From NCBI RefSeq assembly GCF_017876115.1, contig NZ_JAGINO010000014.1, positions 115,667-179,666 on the forward strand: a stretch of DNA of 64,000 bases, in the 5' to 3' direction. This DNA comes from Azospirillum picis (GTDB lineage Bacteria; Pseudomonadota; Alphaproteobacteria; Azospirillales; Azospirillaceae). The translations under genes and the position numbers were made by a program. Under the pieces are notes generated by a model. It was not told where the DNA came from and ran no database searches. It saw nothing but the letters and a program-made list of their open reading frames with translations. This document shows, one piece after another, positions 15,983 to 25,864 of the stretch (its first letter is position 1; each line of letters opens with the position of its first letter).

Positions 15983-18064
15983 ATGCCGAAAGCCCCGACG
16001 CTCGACGAGCTGATCTTCTCGCTGAAATCCTTCGCCGGCGCGATGCTGGCGCTCTATGTCGCCTTCGGCATGGGCCTGCCGCGTCCGTTCTGGGCGATGC
16101 TGACCGCCTACGTCGTCTCGAGCCCGCTGTCGGGTACGGTACGCTCCAAGGCGCTGTTCCGCGTGAGCGGCACCGTCATCGGCAGCATCGCCGCGGTCGT
16201 CCTCACCGTCTCGATGGTCAATGCGCCTGAACTGCTGGTTCTGGCGGTCGGGCTGTGGGTCGGCGGCTGCCTCTACATCTCGCTGCTCGACCGCACGCCG
16301 CGCAGCTACACCTTCATGCTCGCCGGCTACACCGCCGGCCTGATCGTCTTCCCCGGCGTCGCCGATCCCGAGGTCATCTTCGACACCTCGCTGGCGCGGG
16401 TTGAGGAGATCCTGCTGGGCATCGTCTGCGCCACCCTGATCCACAGCGTGGTGCTGCCGCGCGGCATCGGCCCGGTCCTGTTGAAGCGGCTGGATGCCGC
16501 GCTGCGCGACGCCGAGCGCTGGACGCTCGACGCGCTGGACGATGCCGGAACGGACGCCCGGATGCGCGACCGCCACAAGATGGCGAGCGACGTCACCGAG
16601 CTGCGGGTGATGACCACCCACCTGCCCTACGACACCTCCGACCTGCGCTGGATGACGCGGCCGCTGCGCGCCCTGCAGGACCGCATGGTCTACCTGCTGC
16701 CGGTGCTGACCGCGGTGCTCGACCGGCTGTCCTCCCTGCGCGGTCCCGACGGCCTGCTGCCGTCCGGGGTGACCCCGGTGCTGGCCGAGGTGCGGAGCTG
16801 GATCGCCGCCGGCGCCGATGCCGACCCGGCGGAGGCCGACCGGCTGTTCGCCCGGCTCGACAGGATGGCCGCCGACGAGGCGCGGCAGGTGACCGCCGGC
16901 GCGGGAGCCGCCTGGGGGCCGGCCACGCGGCTCAGCCTGTTCCGCCGGCTGCGCTCGCTCCTCGAGATCCACCGCGACTGCCGCGACCTCAGGGCCCACA
17001 TCGCCACCGGCGACCACGCCCTGCCGGACCACCTCGATCCGCTGGCCCGCAAGCGCTCGCGCGGGGTGTTCCACACCGACCATGGCATGGCGCTGTGGTC
17101 GGGGGCGGCGGCATTGCTGGGCATCGGCGTCGTCAGCGCCTTCTGGATCCTGACGGGCTGGTCTTCGGGATCGGCCGCGGCGATGATGACGGCGGTCTTC
17201 ACCTGCTTCTTCGCCTCCTTCGACGACCCCGTGCCGGGCATCCGCCAGTTCCTGACCTACACGCTGGCCTCCGTTCCGATCTCCGCCTTCTACCTGCTCG
17301 TGGTGCTGCCGTCCTTCGACAGCTTCCCGATCCTGGTGCTGTGCCTGGCGCCGACCCTGGTGACGCTCGGCATGTTCGTCGCCCAGCCGGCGGTGTTCGG
17401 CAAGGCGATGGCGATGATCTTCGGCCTCGGCGGCACGCTGAGCCTGCTCGACACCGGCAACGGCGATTTCGCCTCCTTCATCAACAGCACGACCGGACAG
17501 GTGGCCGGCATCATCACCGCCATGCTGGTCACCCGCCTGTGCCGGTCGGTCGGCGCGGCCTGGAGCGCACGGCGCCTGCTGCATGCGGGCTGGCGCGAGA
17601 TCGCCGACCTCGCCTCCGCCCGCTCGGTGCCGGAGCAGGACGGCTTCGAGAGCCGCATGCTGGACCGGGTCGGCCTGCTGTCGGCCCGTCTGGCGCAGGC
17701 GCGGGTCGACGAGGACGCGATCGACGCCGTGCGCGACCTGCGGGCGGGCTTGAACGTCGTGGAGCTGCAACGGCTCCGCCCGGTCCTCGGCCCCGGTGCC
17801 AGTCCGTTGCTCGACCGGCTGCTGCGCAGCGTCGCCAGCCATTTCCGCACGCTGTCCGCCCAGCGGCCGGAGCCGCCGCCGTCGACGCTTCTCGGCTGCA
17901 TGGACGAGCTTCTGGGCGCCATCGGCCGGCTCGCGCCCTGTTCGGAGCGGGATCGCGCGGTGGTGGCCCTGGCGGCGCTGCGGCGCAGCCTGTTCCCCAC
18001 CGCGGCTCTTACGGAACCGCAGCCGTCGGAGACGGCGACACTTTCCCGGCGGGCAAGCGCATGA
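15983..18064 (+). CDS. FUSC/AaeB-family inner-membrane efflux transporter
   Basis: This 693-aa transporter has the duplicated FUSC layout. It has an N-terminal set of about five to six helices beginning SFAGAMLALYVAFGMGLPRPFWAMLTAYVV, a large cytoplasmic region of about 200 residues, a second helix bundle (ALWSGAAALLGIGVVSAFWI, GSAAAMMTAVFTCFFASFDDPVPG), and a soluble tail. The PFWAMLTAYVV motif is diagnostic of aromatic-acid exporters. It sits 10 bp after the adaptor gene and overlaps the DUF1656 start. The substrate is probably an aromatic or phenolic acid, inferred from AaeB. Confidence 0.88.
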   Translation: MPKAPTLDELIFSLKSFAGAMLALYVAFGMGLPRPFWAMLTAYVVSSPLSGTVRSKALFRVSGTVIGSIAAVVLTVSMVNAPELLVLAVGLWVGGCLYISLLDRTPRSYTFMLAGYTAGLIVFPGVADPEVIFDTSLARVEEILLGIVCATLIHSVVLPRGIGPVLLKRLDAALRDAERWTLDALDDAGTDARMRDRHKMASDVTELRVMTTHLPYDTSDLRWMTRPLRALQDRMVYLLPVLTAVLDRLSSLRGPDGLLPSGVTPVLAEVRSWIAAGADADPAEADRLFARLDRMAADEARQVTAGAGAAWGPATRLSLFRRLRSLLEIHRDCRDLRAHIATGDHALPDHLDPLARKRSRGVFHTDHGMALWSGAAALLGIGVVSAFWILTGWSSGSAAAMMTAVFTCFFASFDDPVPGIRQFLTYTLASVPISAFYLLVVLPSFDSFPILVLCLAPTLVTLGMFVAQPAVFGKAMAMIFGLGGTLSLLDTGNGDFASFINSTTGQVAGIITAMLVTRLCRSVGAAWSARRLLHAGWREIADLASARSVPEQDGFESRMLDRVGLLSARLAQARVDEDAIDAVRDLRAGLNVVELQRLRPVLGPGASPLLDRLLRSVASHFRTLSAQRPEPPPSTLLGCMDELLGAIGRLAPCSERDRAVVALAALRRSLFPTAALTEPQPSETATLSRRASA

Positions 18065-18267
18065 TCGGCGAAATCGACATCTACGGACTCTTTCTTCCTC
18101 CGCTTCTGGTGCTCGCCATCGTCGCGTGGGCGGTATCCGCGCTGCTGCGCCGGGTGGTCAGGACGGTCGGTGGCTACCGCTGGATCTGGCATGCGCCGCT
18201 GTTCGACCTCGCGCTTTACGTCGTGGTGCTGAGCGGGCTCGCGGCGCTGTGGTCGCAGTTGGGATGA
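18061..18267 (+). CDS. DUF1656 small membrane protein (AaeX-like)
   Basis: This 68-aa protein has two hydrophobic helices. It begins MIGEIDIYGLFLPPLLVLAI, closely matching the DUF1656/AaeX pattern (E-D-YG-F-PP-L). It overlaps the FUSC stop by ATGA and precedes the MFS gene by 5 bp, so it is translated as part of the operon. The family always accompanies AaeA/AaeB pumps; its molecular role is unknown. Confidence 0.88.
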   Translation: MIGEIDIYGLFLPPLLVLAIVAWAVSALLRRVVRTVGGYRWIWHAPLFDLALYVVVLSGLAALWSQLG

Positions 18268-18271
18268 TCTG

Positions 18272-19543
18272 ATGAGCATCGCGACCGATGGGCGTCCCCC
18301 GCCCGCACAGGCGGCCGGCGCCGCCGTGCCGCCACTGACCCCGGCATCACCGCCACGCCCCCATGTGCCGCTGTGGCTGCTGGCCCTGCTGACCTTCAGC
18401 GGCACGCTGGCGATGCACATCTTCGTGCCGGCCCTGCCGGTCGCCGCGGCCGACCTCGGCGCCGGCATCGCGTCGATGCAGCTTACCGTCAGCCTCTACG
18501 TCCTCGGCCTGGCCTTCGGGCAGCTCGTCTATGGTCCCCTGGCCGACCGCTTCGGACGGCGGCCGGTGCTGATGGCTGCGCTGGTCCTCTATACGGCGGC
18601 CGGCCTGGCGGCGGCGCTGGCGCCCGGCGTCCACGCGCTGATCGCCGCCAGGCTGTTCCAGGCGCTGGGCGGCTGCGCCGGGCTGGTGCTGGGCCGCGCC
18701 ATCGTGCGCGACGTGTCGCCGCCCCACGACGCGGCGCGGCGTCTGGCCCTGATGAACCTGATGGTGACGGTCGGGCCGGGGCTGGCGCCGATCGCCGGCG
18801 GCCTGCTGGCCGGCAGCCTCGGCTGGCGTTCGATCTTCGTGGCGCTGTGCGGGCTCGGGCTCGTCAACTTCCTGTGCACCTGGCGCCTGCTGCCCGAGAC
18901 CGGCGGCGGGGCCGGGCGGATGGATCTGCCGGCGCTGGGGCGGAACTACCGGTCGTTGCTGCTGTCGCCCGCCTTCCTCGGCTATGCGGTCGGCGGCGGC
19001 TTCGCCACCACCTCCCTCTACGCCTTCATCGCCGCCGCCCCCTTCATCGTCGTCGAACAGGAGCACAGGCCGCCGCAGGAGATCGGTTTCCATCTGGCGG
19101 TGCTGTTCCTCGGCATCTGGCTCGGCAGCATGCTGGCAAGCCGGCTGGTTTCGCGGGCGCCGATCGGGCGGGTGATGATCCTGTCGAACCTCCTCAGCCT
19201 GGTTGCCGCCCTTGCGCTGCTGGCGGTGGCGCTGTCCGGACAGTTGACACCCGTGCTGACGGTTCTGCCGATGTTCGTCTTCGCGCTGGGAATGGGCACG
19301 GCGGCACCGATGGCGCTGACCCGTGCTCTCGGCGTCAACGCGCGGGTCATCGGCTCGGCGTCGGGCCTCTATGGCTGCACCCAGATGGCGGTGGGGGCGC
19401 TCTGCACCGCGGCGGTCGGCATCGGCGGCAACCCGGCGCTGGCCGCGGCGCTGGTCCTCACCGCCTCCGGCCTCATCGCACAGACCGCCTTCCATGTCGC
19501 CGAGCGCAGCCGCAGCCGGCAGGAGGCGGGCGCACCAGTCTGA
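18272..19543 (+). CDS. Bcr/CflA-type MFS drug exporter
   Basis: This 423-aa protein has 12 predicted transmembrane helices after a 30-residue proline-rich cytoplasmic leader. Family motifs are LAMHIFVPALPVAAADLG in helix 1, MQLTVSLYVLGLAFGQLVYGPLADRFGRRPVLM (motif A with DRFGRR), RLFQALGGCAG, and VTVGPGLAPIAGGLL (motif C). These define the Bcr/CflA proton-driven drug antiporters. It is the last gene of the MarR-led operon, so one regulator probably controls two exporters. An intergenic gap of 48 bp separates it from hupT. Confidence 0.87.
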   Translation: MSIATDGRPPPAQAAGAAVPPLTPASPPRPHVPLWLLALLTFSGTLAMHIFVPALPVAAADLGAGIASMQLTVSLYVLGLAFGQLVYGPLADRFGRRPVLMAALVLYTAAGLAAALAPGVHALIAARLFQALGGCAGLVLGRAIVRDVSPPHDAARRLALMNLMVTVGPGLAPIAGGLLAGSLGWRSIFVALCGLGLVNFLCTWRLLPETGGGAGRMDLPALGRNYRSLLLSPAFLGYAVGGGFATTSLYAFIAAAPFIVVEQEHRPPQEIGFHLAVLFLGIWLGSMLASRLVSRAPIGRVMILSNLLSLVAALALLAVALSGQLTPVLTVLPMFVFALGMGTAAPMALTRALGVNARVIGSASGLYGCTQMAVGALCTAAVGIGGNPALAAALVLTASGLIAQTAFHVAERSRSRQEAGAPV

Positions 19544-19591
19544 GGCGATTTCGCCCGACGCGCGCCGGCGGGGCGTGCTAGTCTGGGCGCC

Positions 19592-20947
19592 ATGACCGTC
19601 CCGCTGTCGCAGCCCTTCTCCATCCCCGGCATGCTCCCCGATGCCGACGCCGAGAGCGCCTGGATCGAGGTGATCCGGAAGATGGACGAAACCTACGCCA
19701 ACCTCGTGGCGCAGCAGGTCGAGCTGGAGCGCAAGAACGCGGAGCTGGAGGAGGCCCAGGCCTTCATCGCCAGCGTGCTGGGCTCGATGACCGACGTCCT
19801 GATCGCCTGCGACCGCGACGGCCGCATCGAGCAGACCAACCGGGCGGCGGAGCGGGCGCTGGGCTGCACCGGCGCCGAACTGACCGGCCGGCCGCTGCGC
19901 GATTTCCTGGCCTCCTCCTCTCATGCCGCCTTCGCCCGCCTCTGCGCTGCCGCCCTGCAGCGCGAGGGCGGCAGCGACGTCGAGCTGTCGCTGCGTTGCC
20001 CGACCGGCCCCTTCCCCGTCGCGGTCAACAGCACGGTGCGCTACGACCAGCGCGGCCACGCCATCGGGCTGGTGCTCGTCGGCCGGCCGGTGGGCGAGCT
20101 GCGCCGCGCCTACCGCGACCTTGCCGCCGCGCATGAGGGGCTGAAGCAGACCCAGCAGCAGCTCGTCCATTCCGAGAAGATGGCGTCGCTCGGCCGGCTG
20201 GTCGCCGGGGTGGCGCACGAGCTGAACAACCCGATCTCTTTCGTCTACGGCAACGCCCACGCCATGCGGCGCTACGTCGACCGGCTGACCGCCTATCTCG
20301 ACGCGGTCCATGGCGGGACCGCCGACGGCGACCTCACGGCCCTGCGCAAGGAACTGCGGATCGACCGCGCACGGGCGGATGTCGGGGCCACGCTGGACGG
20401 CATGCTGGAGGGCACCGAACGGGTGCGCGACATCGTCGCCGAACTGCGCCGCTTCTCGTCGGAGCAGAAGCACGCCTCCGAGCGGTTCGACCTGACGGCG
20501 CTCCTGCGGTCGGCCGTCACCTGGGTGGCCAAGGCGCAGATGCCGGACCTCGTCGTCGCCTTCGACCTGCCCGACGCGCTGGACATCGCCGGCCATCCCG
20601 GCCATCTGCACCAAGTGGCGATGAATCTGGTGCAGAACGCCATCGACGCCATGGCAGGTGCGGCGGTCAAGCGGCTGGAGCTCCATGGGCGGGAGGAGGC
20701 GGGCCGCGTCGTCGTCACCATCCGCGACACCGGCCACGGCATCCCCGGCACGATCCTGGAACGCGTCTTCGATCCCTTCTTCACCACCAAGCCGGTGGGC
20801 AAGGGCACCGGCCTCGGCCTGTCGATCAGCTACCAGTTGGTCAAGGACCATGGCGGCAGCCTGTCGGCCGGCAACCATCCCGATGGCGGGGCGTTGTTCA
20901 CCCTGGCGCTGCCGGCCGCCGGGCACAAGGAAGGGGCGGCACGATGA
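19592..20947 (+). CDS. hupT: Hydrogen-responsive sensor histidine kinase HupT
   Basis: This 451-aa soluble kinase has an N-terminal coiled coil, a PAS domain (about 55-170), the H-box GVAHELNNPISFVYGN with the phosphorylated histidine near residue 208, and an ATPase domain with NLVQNAID, DTGHGIP and GTGLGLSISYQLV. Size and layout match Rhodobacter HupT. In that system the kinase is coupled to the H2-sensing hydrogenase HupUV and controls HupR. Here it precedes hupU with a 4-bp overlap, and hupR is encoded 9.5 kb downstream, which supports the assignment strongly. Confidence 0.93.
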   Translation: MTVPLSQPFSIPGMLPDADAESAWIEVIRKMDETYANLVAQQVELERKNAELEEAQAFIASVLGSMTDVLIACDRDGRIEQTNRAAERALGCTGAELTGRPLRDFLASSSHAAFARLCAAALQREGGSDVELSLRCPTGPFPVAVNSTVRYDQRGHAIGLVLVGRPVGELRRAYRDLAAAHEGLKQTQQQLVHSEKMASLGRLVAGVAHELNNPISFVYGNAHAMRRYVDRLTAYLDAVHGGTADGDLTALRKELRIDRARADVGATLDGMLEGTERVRDIVAELRRFSSEQKHASERFDLTALLRSAVTWVAKAQMPDLVVAFDLPDALDIAGHPGHLHQVAMNLVQNAIDAMAGAAVKRLELHGREEAGRVVVTIRDTGHGIPGTILERVFDPFFTTKPVGKGTGLGLSISYQLVKDHGGSLSAGNHPDGGALFTLALPAAGHKEGAAR

Positions 20948-21954
20948 GAGGGCGTCCACTGTCGGTGCTGTGGCTGCAGTCGGGCGGCTGCGGCGGCTGC
21001 ACCATGTCGCTGCTCTGCGCCGAATCCCCGGACTTGGCGACGCTGTTCGAGACCGCCGGCATCCGGCTGCTCTGGCATCCCAGCCTGTCGGAAGAGACCG
21101 GCGAGGAGGTCCTGGCGCTGTTCGACCGGATCCTGGCGGGCGACGAGCCGCTGGACGTGCTGTGCGTCGAGGGGGCGCTGCTGCGCGGGCCGAACGGCAG
21201 CGGGCGCTTCCATCTGCTGGCCGGCACCGGACGTCCGACCATCGCGTGGGCGCGCGATCTCGCCGCGGTCGCCGGCACGGTGGTGGCCGTCGGGAGCTGC
21301 GCCGCCTATGGCGGGATCACCGCGGGCGGAGAAAACATCGCCGATGCCTGCGGCCTGCAGTATGAGGGCAGCCGGCCCGGTGGGGCACTGGGCAGGGAAT
21401 TCCGGGCACGCGGCGCCATGCCGGTCGTCAATGTCGCCGGCTGCCCGACCCATCCCAACTGGGTGACCGAGACGCTGATGCTGATCGCCGACGGCGCCCT
21501 GTCGGCGGGCGACCTCGACGCCTTCCAGCGGCCGCGCTTCTATGCCGATCACCTGGTCCACCATGGCTGCCCGCGCAACGAGTATTACGAGTACAAAGCC
21601 AGCGCGGAGAAGCCGTCCGACCTCGGCTGCCTGATGGAGAATCTGGGATGCCTCGGTACCCAGGCCCATGCTGACTGCAACACCCGCCTGTGGAACGGCG
21701 AGGGGTCCTGCACCCGCGGCGGATACGCCTGCATCAACTGCACCGCGCCGGGTTTCGAGGAACCGGGGCATCCCTTCCAGCAGACGCCGAAATTCGCCGG
21801 CATCCCGATCGGCCTGCCGACCGACATGCCCAAGGCCTGGTTCGTGGCGCTGGCCTCCCTCGCCAAGGCGGCGACGCCGGAGCGCGTGCGCCGCAACGCC
21901 GCGGCCGACCGCATCGTCGTGCCGCCGACGATCCGCCCCACGCGGAAAGGCTGA
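20944..21954 (+). CDS. hupU: Regulatory (H2-sensing) hydrogenase small subunit
   Basis: This 336-aa small subunit lacks any signal peptide, starting directly with PLSVLWLQSGGCGGCTMSLL. Its proximal cluster motif CGGC replaces the CTCC of the energy-conserving enzyme. Further iron-sulphur ligands are in GSCAAYGG, NVAGCPTHPNW, the HGCPRNEYYEY region, and CxxxLGCLGTQAHADC followed by CTRGGYACINC. These are features of cytoplasmic group 2b sensor hydrogenases (HupU/HoxB). It overlaps hupT and is followed 4 bp later by hupV. Confidence 0.94.
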   Translation: MRGRPLSVLWLQSGGCGGCTMSLLCAESPDLATLFETAGIRLLWHPSLSEETGEEVLALFDRILAGDEPLDVLCVEGALLRGPNGSGRFHLLAGTGRPTIAWARDLAAVAGTVVAVGSCAAYGGITAGGENIADACGLQYEGSRPGGALGREFRARGAMPVVNVAGCPTHPNWVTETLMLIADGALSAGDLDAFQRPRFYADHLVHHGCPRNEYYEYKASAEKPSDLGCLMENLGCLGTQAHADCNTRLWNGEGSCTRGGYACINCTAPGFEEPGHPFQQTPKFAGIPIGLPTDMPKAWFVALASLAKAATPERVRRNAAADRIVVPPTIRPTRKG

Positions 21955-21958
21955 CGCG

Positions 21959-23428
21959 GTGAGCGACGGCCAGCAGGACAAGCGCCGCCTGATCGTCGGC
22001 CCGTTCAACCGGGTCGAGGGCGACCTGGAGGTGCGGCTGGAGGTGAGCGGCGGCACCGTATCGGCGGCCTACGTGAACTCGCCGCTGTTCCGCGGTTTCG
22101 AACGCATACTGGAAGGGCGCGAGCCGCTGGACGCCCTGGTGGTGGCGCCCAGGATCTGCGGCATCTGTTCTGTCTCGCAGTCGCATGCCGCCGCCCTGGC
22201 GCTGGCCGGCGCCGCGGGGGTCGCCGCGCCGCGCAACGGCATCCTGGCCGCCAACCTGATGGCGGCGACCGAGAACATCGCCGACCACCTGACCCATTTC
22301 CACCTGTTCTTCATGCCCGACTTCGCCCGCGCCGGCTATGCCTCCCGGCCCTGGTTCGCGCGGACGGAGGCGCGCTTCAAGGCGGCACAGGGCCGGGCGG
22401 TACGCGGCGCGATGGCGGCACGGGCGGAGCTGTTCCACGTGTTGGGCATCCTCGGCGGCAAGTGGCCTCACACCCTGACCATCCAGCCCGGCGGCGTCAC
22501 CCGCGCGGTCGACGCCCGTGACCGGGTGCGGCTGCTGGCGACCGTCGGGGCCTTCCGGCGTTTCCTCGAAGACAGCCTCTTCGGCGCGCCGCTGGACCAT
22601 GTCGGCCGGCTGGAGACGCCGGAGGATTTGGCACGATGGCGGGAAAGCGGCCCAGAGGGCGATTTCCGCCTGTTCCTGGAGATTGCCGAAGATCTCGACC
22701 TTGCCCATCTCGGCCGCGCCTATGGCCGCTTCCTCAGCTACGGTGCCTATCCGCAGGCCGAGGGGGGCCACCTCTATCGCCGCGGCACCGTCGTCGACGG
22801 GCAGGACGCGCCGCTCGATACCGATGCCATTGTCGAGCATCACCGCTTCAGCCGCATGGCCGGGCAAGACCGCCCGCATCCGCCCTTCGCCGGCTCGACG
22901 GTGCCGGACGGTTCCGACGAGGACGGCTACAGTTGGTGCAAGGCGCCGCGCCTGGGCGGCCTGCCCTACGAAACCGGAGCAATCGCCCGCCAACTGGTGG
23001 ACGGGCAGCCGCTGGTCCGCGCCCTGGTCGCGGAGGATGGAGGATCGGTGCGCAGCCGGGTGGTCGCCCGCCTGCTCGAACTCGCCCGCACCACCCGCGC
23101 CATGGAGGGCTGGTTGCGCGCAATCGACCCGTCCGGCCCCTGGTACGCGCGGGCCGACCTGCCGGAGAAAGCGATGGCCGCCGGCTTGACCGAAGCGGCG
23201 CGTGGCGCCCTCGGCCACTGGATACGGATCGAAGGCGGGCGGATCGCCGGCTATCAGATCATCGCCCCCACCACCTGGAACTTCTCGCCCCGCGACATCG
23301 ACGGCGTTCCAGGTCCGCTGGAGCAGGCGCTGGTGGGTGCACCGGTGCTGGACGGCGAACGCACGCCGCTGTCGGTCCAGCACATCGTCAGGTCCTTCGA
23401 TCCCTGCATGGTCTGTACCGTACACTAG
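21959..23428 (+). CDS. hupV: Regulatory (H2-sensing) hydrogenase large subunit
   Basis: This 489-aa large subunit has both nickel-binding motifs: APRICGICSVSQSHAAALAL near residue 62 and DPCMVCTVH at the very C-terminus. The chain ends at that histidine with no cleavable tail, unlike HupL, so it needs no maturation protease. This is the known condition of HupV/HoxC sensors. The GTG at 21959 gives MSDGQQDKRRLIVGPFNRVEGDLEV, matching the family start. HupUV reports hydrogen to HupT. Confidence 0.94.
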   Translation: MSDGQQDKRRLIVGPFNRVEGDLEVRLEVSGGTVSAAYVNSPLFRGFERILEGREPLDALVVAPRICGICSVSQSHAAALALAGAAGVAAPRNGILAANLMAATENIADHLTHFHLFFMPDFARAGYASRPWFARTEARFKAAQGRAVRGAMAARAELFHVLGILGGKWPHTLTIQPGGVTRAVDARDRVRLLATVGAFRRFLEDSLFGAPLDHVGRLETPEDLARWRESGPEGDFRLFLEIAEDLDLAHLGRAYGRFLSYGAYPQAEGGHLYRRGTVVDGQDAPLDTDAIVEHHRFSRMAGQDRPHPPFAGSTVPDGSDEDGYSWCKAPRLGGLPYETGAIARQLVDGQPLVRALVAEDGGSVRSRVVARLLELARTTRAMEGWLRAIDPSGPWYARADLPEKAMAAGLTEAARGALGHWIRIEGGRIAGYQIIAPTTWNFSPRDIDGVPGPLEQALVGAPVLDGERTPLSVQHIVRSFDPCMVCTVH

Positions 23429-23914
23429 GATTTTTGTTCAGAATCAATGGCTTAAGAGTGTCTCTCCGCAGTTCCGGCGGCGAGGCTGGACACATCTTGC
23501 GTGGAAGCGGTCCAGTCGGTGATGGCTGGAAACCCACGCCTCCGCCGGTTGTGCAAGAGGATGAGCGAGCTTTCGACGAGCCCCCAAACTGCGTCCGCGC
23601 TCACGGAAGCGCCGAAAGCCGGCGGCCGCAGGGCAGGGCTACATGGAAATGTTCGTTTTCCCGAGCATGGACCGCGAAAACACACTGCGGGACGTCATCT
23701 TGTACGCTCCCGCAATTCCATTCGGCCAGTTCTTCCCATCCCGTCCGCAGACCGGCCGAACCCACCAGGAACCATTCAGGCGGATTGCCATTATGAACAC
23801 CGTGCGCCGTGCGTCCGTCGATACGCCGGCTCATGTCATTCCGCATCAGGACCATCGCAGAAGCCGCGCGGCCGGCGCCTTGCGCATGCTCTGCCGGGTC
23901 AAGGAGAGGACGCC
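23429..23914. other. Gene-free stretch between hupV and the DUF2231-like gene
   Basis: This 486-bp stretch contains no gene I can support. Open frames across it in several directions show no domain and mixed composition, and base composition is lower in GC than the flanking genes. No clear terminator, repeat or transposon end was seen. It may be degenerated coding DNA. Confidence 0.5.
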
Positions 23915-24337
23915 ATGGCTGTGACCTTCGATCAGAGACCGGTAAGGAGGCGTCACCCCCTGCATGCGGTGCTGCTCGCCGGAACCATTCCCCTGTTCCT
24001 GGGTGGCCTGCTCAGCGACTTCGCCTATTTCTCAAGCTACGAGGTGCAGTGGAACAACTTCGCCGCATGGCTGATCGCCGGGGCGATGGTCTTCACCGGA
24101 CTTGCCCTCCTGTGGTCGCTGGTCGATCTGGTCCGTGGCAGCCCGGACCGGAAACGCGCGCTCGTCTACTTCCTCCTGCTGCTGGTCACCTTCGCGCTCG
24201 GTCTCGCCAACTCGTTCGTGCATGCGCGGGACGCCTGGGGAACGATGCCGGACGGCCTTGTCCTCTCGGCGGTCGTCGCCCTGACCGCCGTCCTGGCGAC
24301 CTGGGTCGGCTTCTCCAGCTTCCGCGCGGAGGAATGA
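23915..24337 (+). CDS. DUF2231-like four-helix membrane protein
   Basis: This 140-aa integral membrane protein has four helices: HAVLLAGTIPLFLGGLLSDFAYF, WLIAGAMVFTGLALLWSLVDLV, LVYFLLLLVTFALGLANSF and VLSAVVALTAVLATWVGF. The HP-LHAVLL start with an aspartate in the first helix resembles DUF2231, a family often found beside PQQ-type or haem-linked oxidoreductases. An AAGGAGAGGA ribosome-binding site precedes the ATG at 23915. It stops one base before the next gene starts, so the two are co-translated. Function unknown. Confidence 0.75.
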   Translation: MAVTFDQRPVRRRHPLHAVLLAGTIPLFLGGLLSDFAYFSSYEVQWNNFAAWLIAGAMVFTGLALLWSLVDLVRGSPDRKRALVYFLLLLVTFALGLANSFVHARDAWGTMPDGLVLSAVVALTAVLATWVGFSSFRAEE

Positions 24338-24338
24338 C

Positions 24339-25709
24339 ATGAAACGGTCCAGCCTGTTGGCCGCCACCGCCCTCGCGACCCTCGTCGCCGCCTGCGATGG
24401 CGAACCATCGGCGCCGGAATATGGCGCCAATCCGCAATTGCCGGCCCAGCAGCACGCGCTGGTTCCCAGCATGAAGATCGCCGATCCGGCGCCCTGGGGC
24501 GAGCGTCGGCCGACCGTGCCCGAGGGCTTCACCGTCGCCGCCATCGCCACCGACCTCGGCATTCCGCGCCAGACCCTCGTCCTGCCCAATGGCGACATCC
24601 TTGTCGCCGAAGGCAGGGGCGGGGTGGAGCAGCCGTTGCGGCCCAAGGACTTCATCGCCGGCGTGATCAAGGCGAAGGGAACGACGCCGGTCAAGGGCGG
24701 CAACCGCCTGACGCTGCTGCGGGATGCCGACGGAGACGGCGTCTACGAGGAACGCACCATCTTCGCCGAGAATCTGAATGCACCCTACGGCCTGGCATTG
24801 GTGAACGGCCAGCTCTACGTCGCGAACCAGGATGCCCTGGTGCGCTTTGCCTATCGCGAGGGGCAGAGCCGCGCTGACGGACCGCCGGTGAAGGTCACCG
24901 ACCTGCCGGCCTACATCAATCACCATTGGACCAAGTCGCTGGCCGCCAGCGCCGACGGCCGCCTCCTCTATGTCGGGATCGGCTCCAACAGCAACATCAC
25001 CGAGCGCGGGTTGCCGGCGGAAGCCGACCGCGCGATGGTGTGGGAGGTCGATGCCCAGACCGGAGCGCACCGGCCCTTCGCCACCGGCATCCGTAACCCG
25101 ACGGCCCTGGCCATCCAGCCGGGATCGGGCAAGCTGTGGGCGGTCGCGAACGAGCGCGACGAGCTCGGGCCGAACCTTGTGCCCGATTATCTCACGGCGG
25201 TCCGGGAAGGCGGCTTTTACGGCTGGCCCTACAGCTACTGGGGCCAGAATGTGGACCCGCGCGTGCAGCCGCCGGATCCGCAGAAGGTCGCCTCGGCGAT
25301 CAGGCCGGACTACAGCCTGGGACCGCACGTCGCCGCGCTCGGCCTGTCCTTTTCCGCGCCGGCGATGGGCGATCGCTACGCCGACGGGGTGTTCGTGGGG
25401 GAACATGGCAGTTGGAACCGCAACGTGCCCAGCGGCTACAAGGTGGTCTTCGTCCCCTTCCGCGACGGTGCGCCCGCCGGCCCGCCGGTCGACGTGGTGA
25501 CCGGCTTCCGCGACGAGAACGGCAAGACCCGCGGCCGGCCGGTCGGGGTCACGGTCGATCCGCGGGGCGCCCTGATCGTCGCCGACGACCTCTCGAACAC
25601 CATCTGGCGTGTGACGCCCTCGCGCCGGTCTTCAACTGCCGAGGCGCCGTCACGGCCCGGTGCCGCACCGGCAACGGGCGATCGCCTGGCCGCTTCATCC
25701 GCCAACTGA
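24339..25709 (+). CDS. Sorbosone/glucose dehydrogenase-like beta-propeller lipoprotein
   Basis: This 456-aa protein has a lipoprotein signal (ATALATLVAACDGEPS, lipid-attached Cys19). A six-bladed beta-propeller of the soluble PQQ glucose/L-sorbosone dehydrogenase family follows: GFTVAAIATDLGIPRQTLVLPNGDILVAE, NAPYGLALVNGQLYVAN, TKSLAASADGRLLYVGIGSNSN, GIRNPTALAIQPGSGKLWAVANERDELG, FYGWPYSYWGQ and VGEHGSWNRNVPSGYKVV. A periplasmic membrane-anchored sugar or aldehyde oxidation role is likely. PQQ dependence is only inferred from family. The DUF2231-like gene ends one base upstream, possibly as its membrane electron-transfer partner. Confidence 0.85.
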   Translation: MKRSSLLAATALATLVAACDGEPSAPEYGANPQLPAQQHALVPSMKIADPAPWGERRPTVPEGFTVAAIATDLGIPRQTLVLPNGDILVAEGRGGVEQPLRPKDFIAGVIKAKGTTPVKGGNRLTLLRDADGDGVYEERTIFAENLNAPYGLALVNGQLYVANQDALVRFAYREGQSRADGPPVKVTDLPAYINHHWTKSLAASADGRLLYVGIGSNSNITERGLPAEADRAMVWEVDAQTGAHRPFATGIRNPTALAIQPGSGKLWAVANERDELGPNLVPDYLTAVREGGFYGWPYSYWGQNVDPRVQPPDPQKVASAIRPDYSLGPHVAALGLSFSAPAMGDRYADGVFVGEHGSWNRNVPSGYKVVFVPFRDGAPAGPPVDVVTGFRDENGKTRGRPVGVTVDPRGALIVADDLSNTIWRVTPSRRSSTAEAPSRPGAAPATGDRLAASSAN

Positions 25710-25864
25710 GAGGGCGCAGCCTGCCCGGCCGGCCCCGCAAGCGAAGAACGGCGCACGACGCGCGTGACGGGGGCACCCGCCCCTGTCATGCTGGCGAGGT
25801 CTGCTTTGAAGCAAGGCCGCCCCGGCGATCCGGCTCGGTGGCGGCTCGTGCCGGGGAGAGTGGT

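Noticed and set aside
23429..23914. Possible gene or transposon remnant after hupV
   Set aside because: No frame shows a domain or clear codon bias, and no terminal inverted repeats or target duplications were seen.
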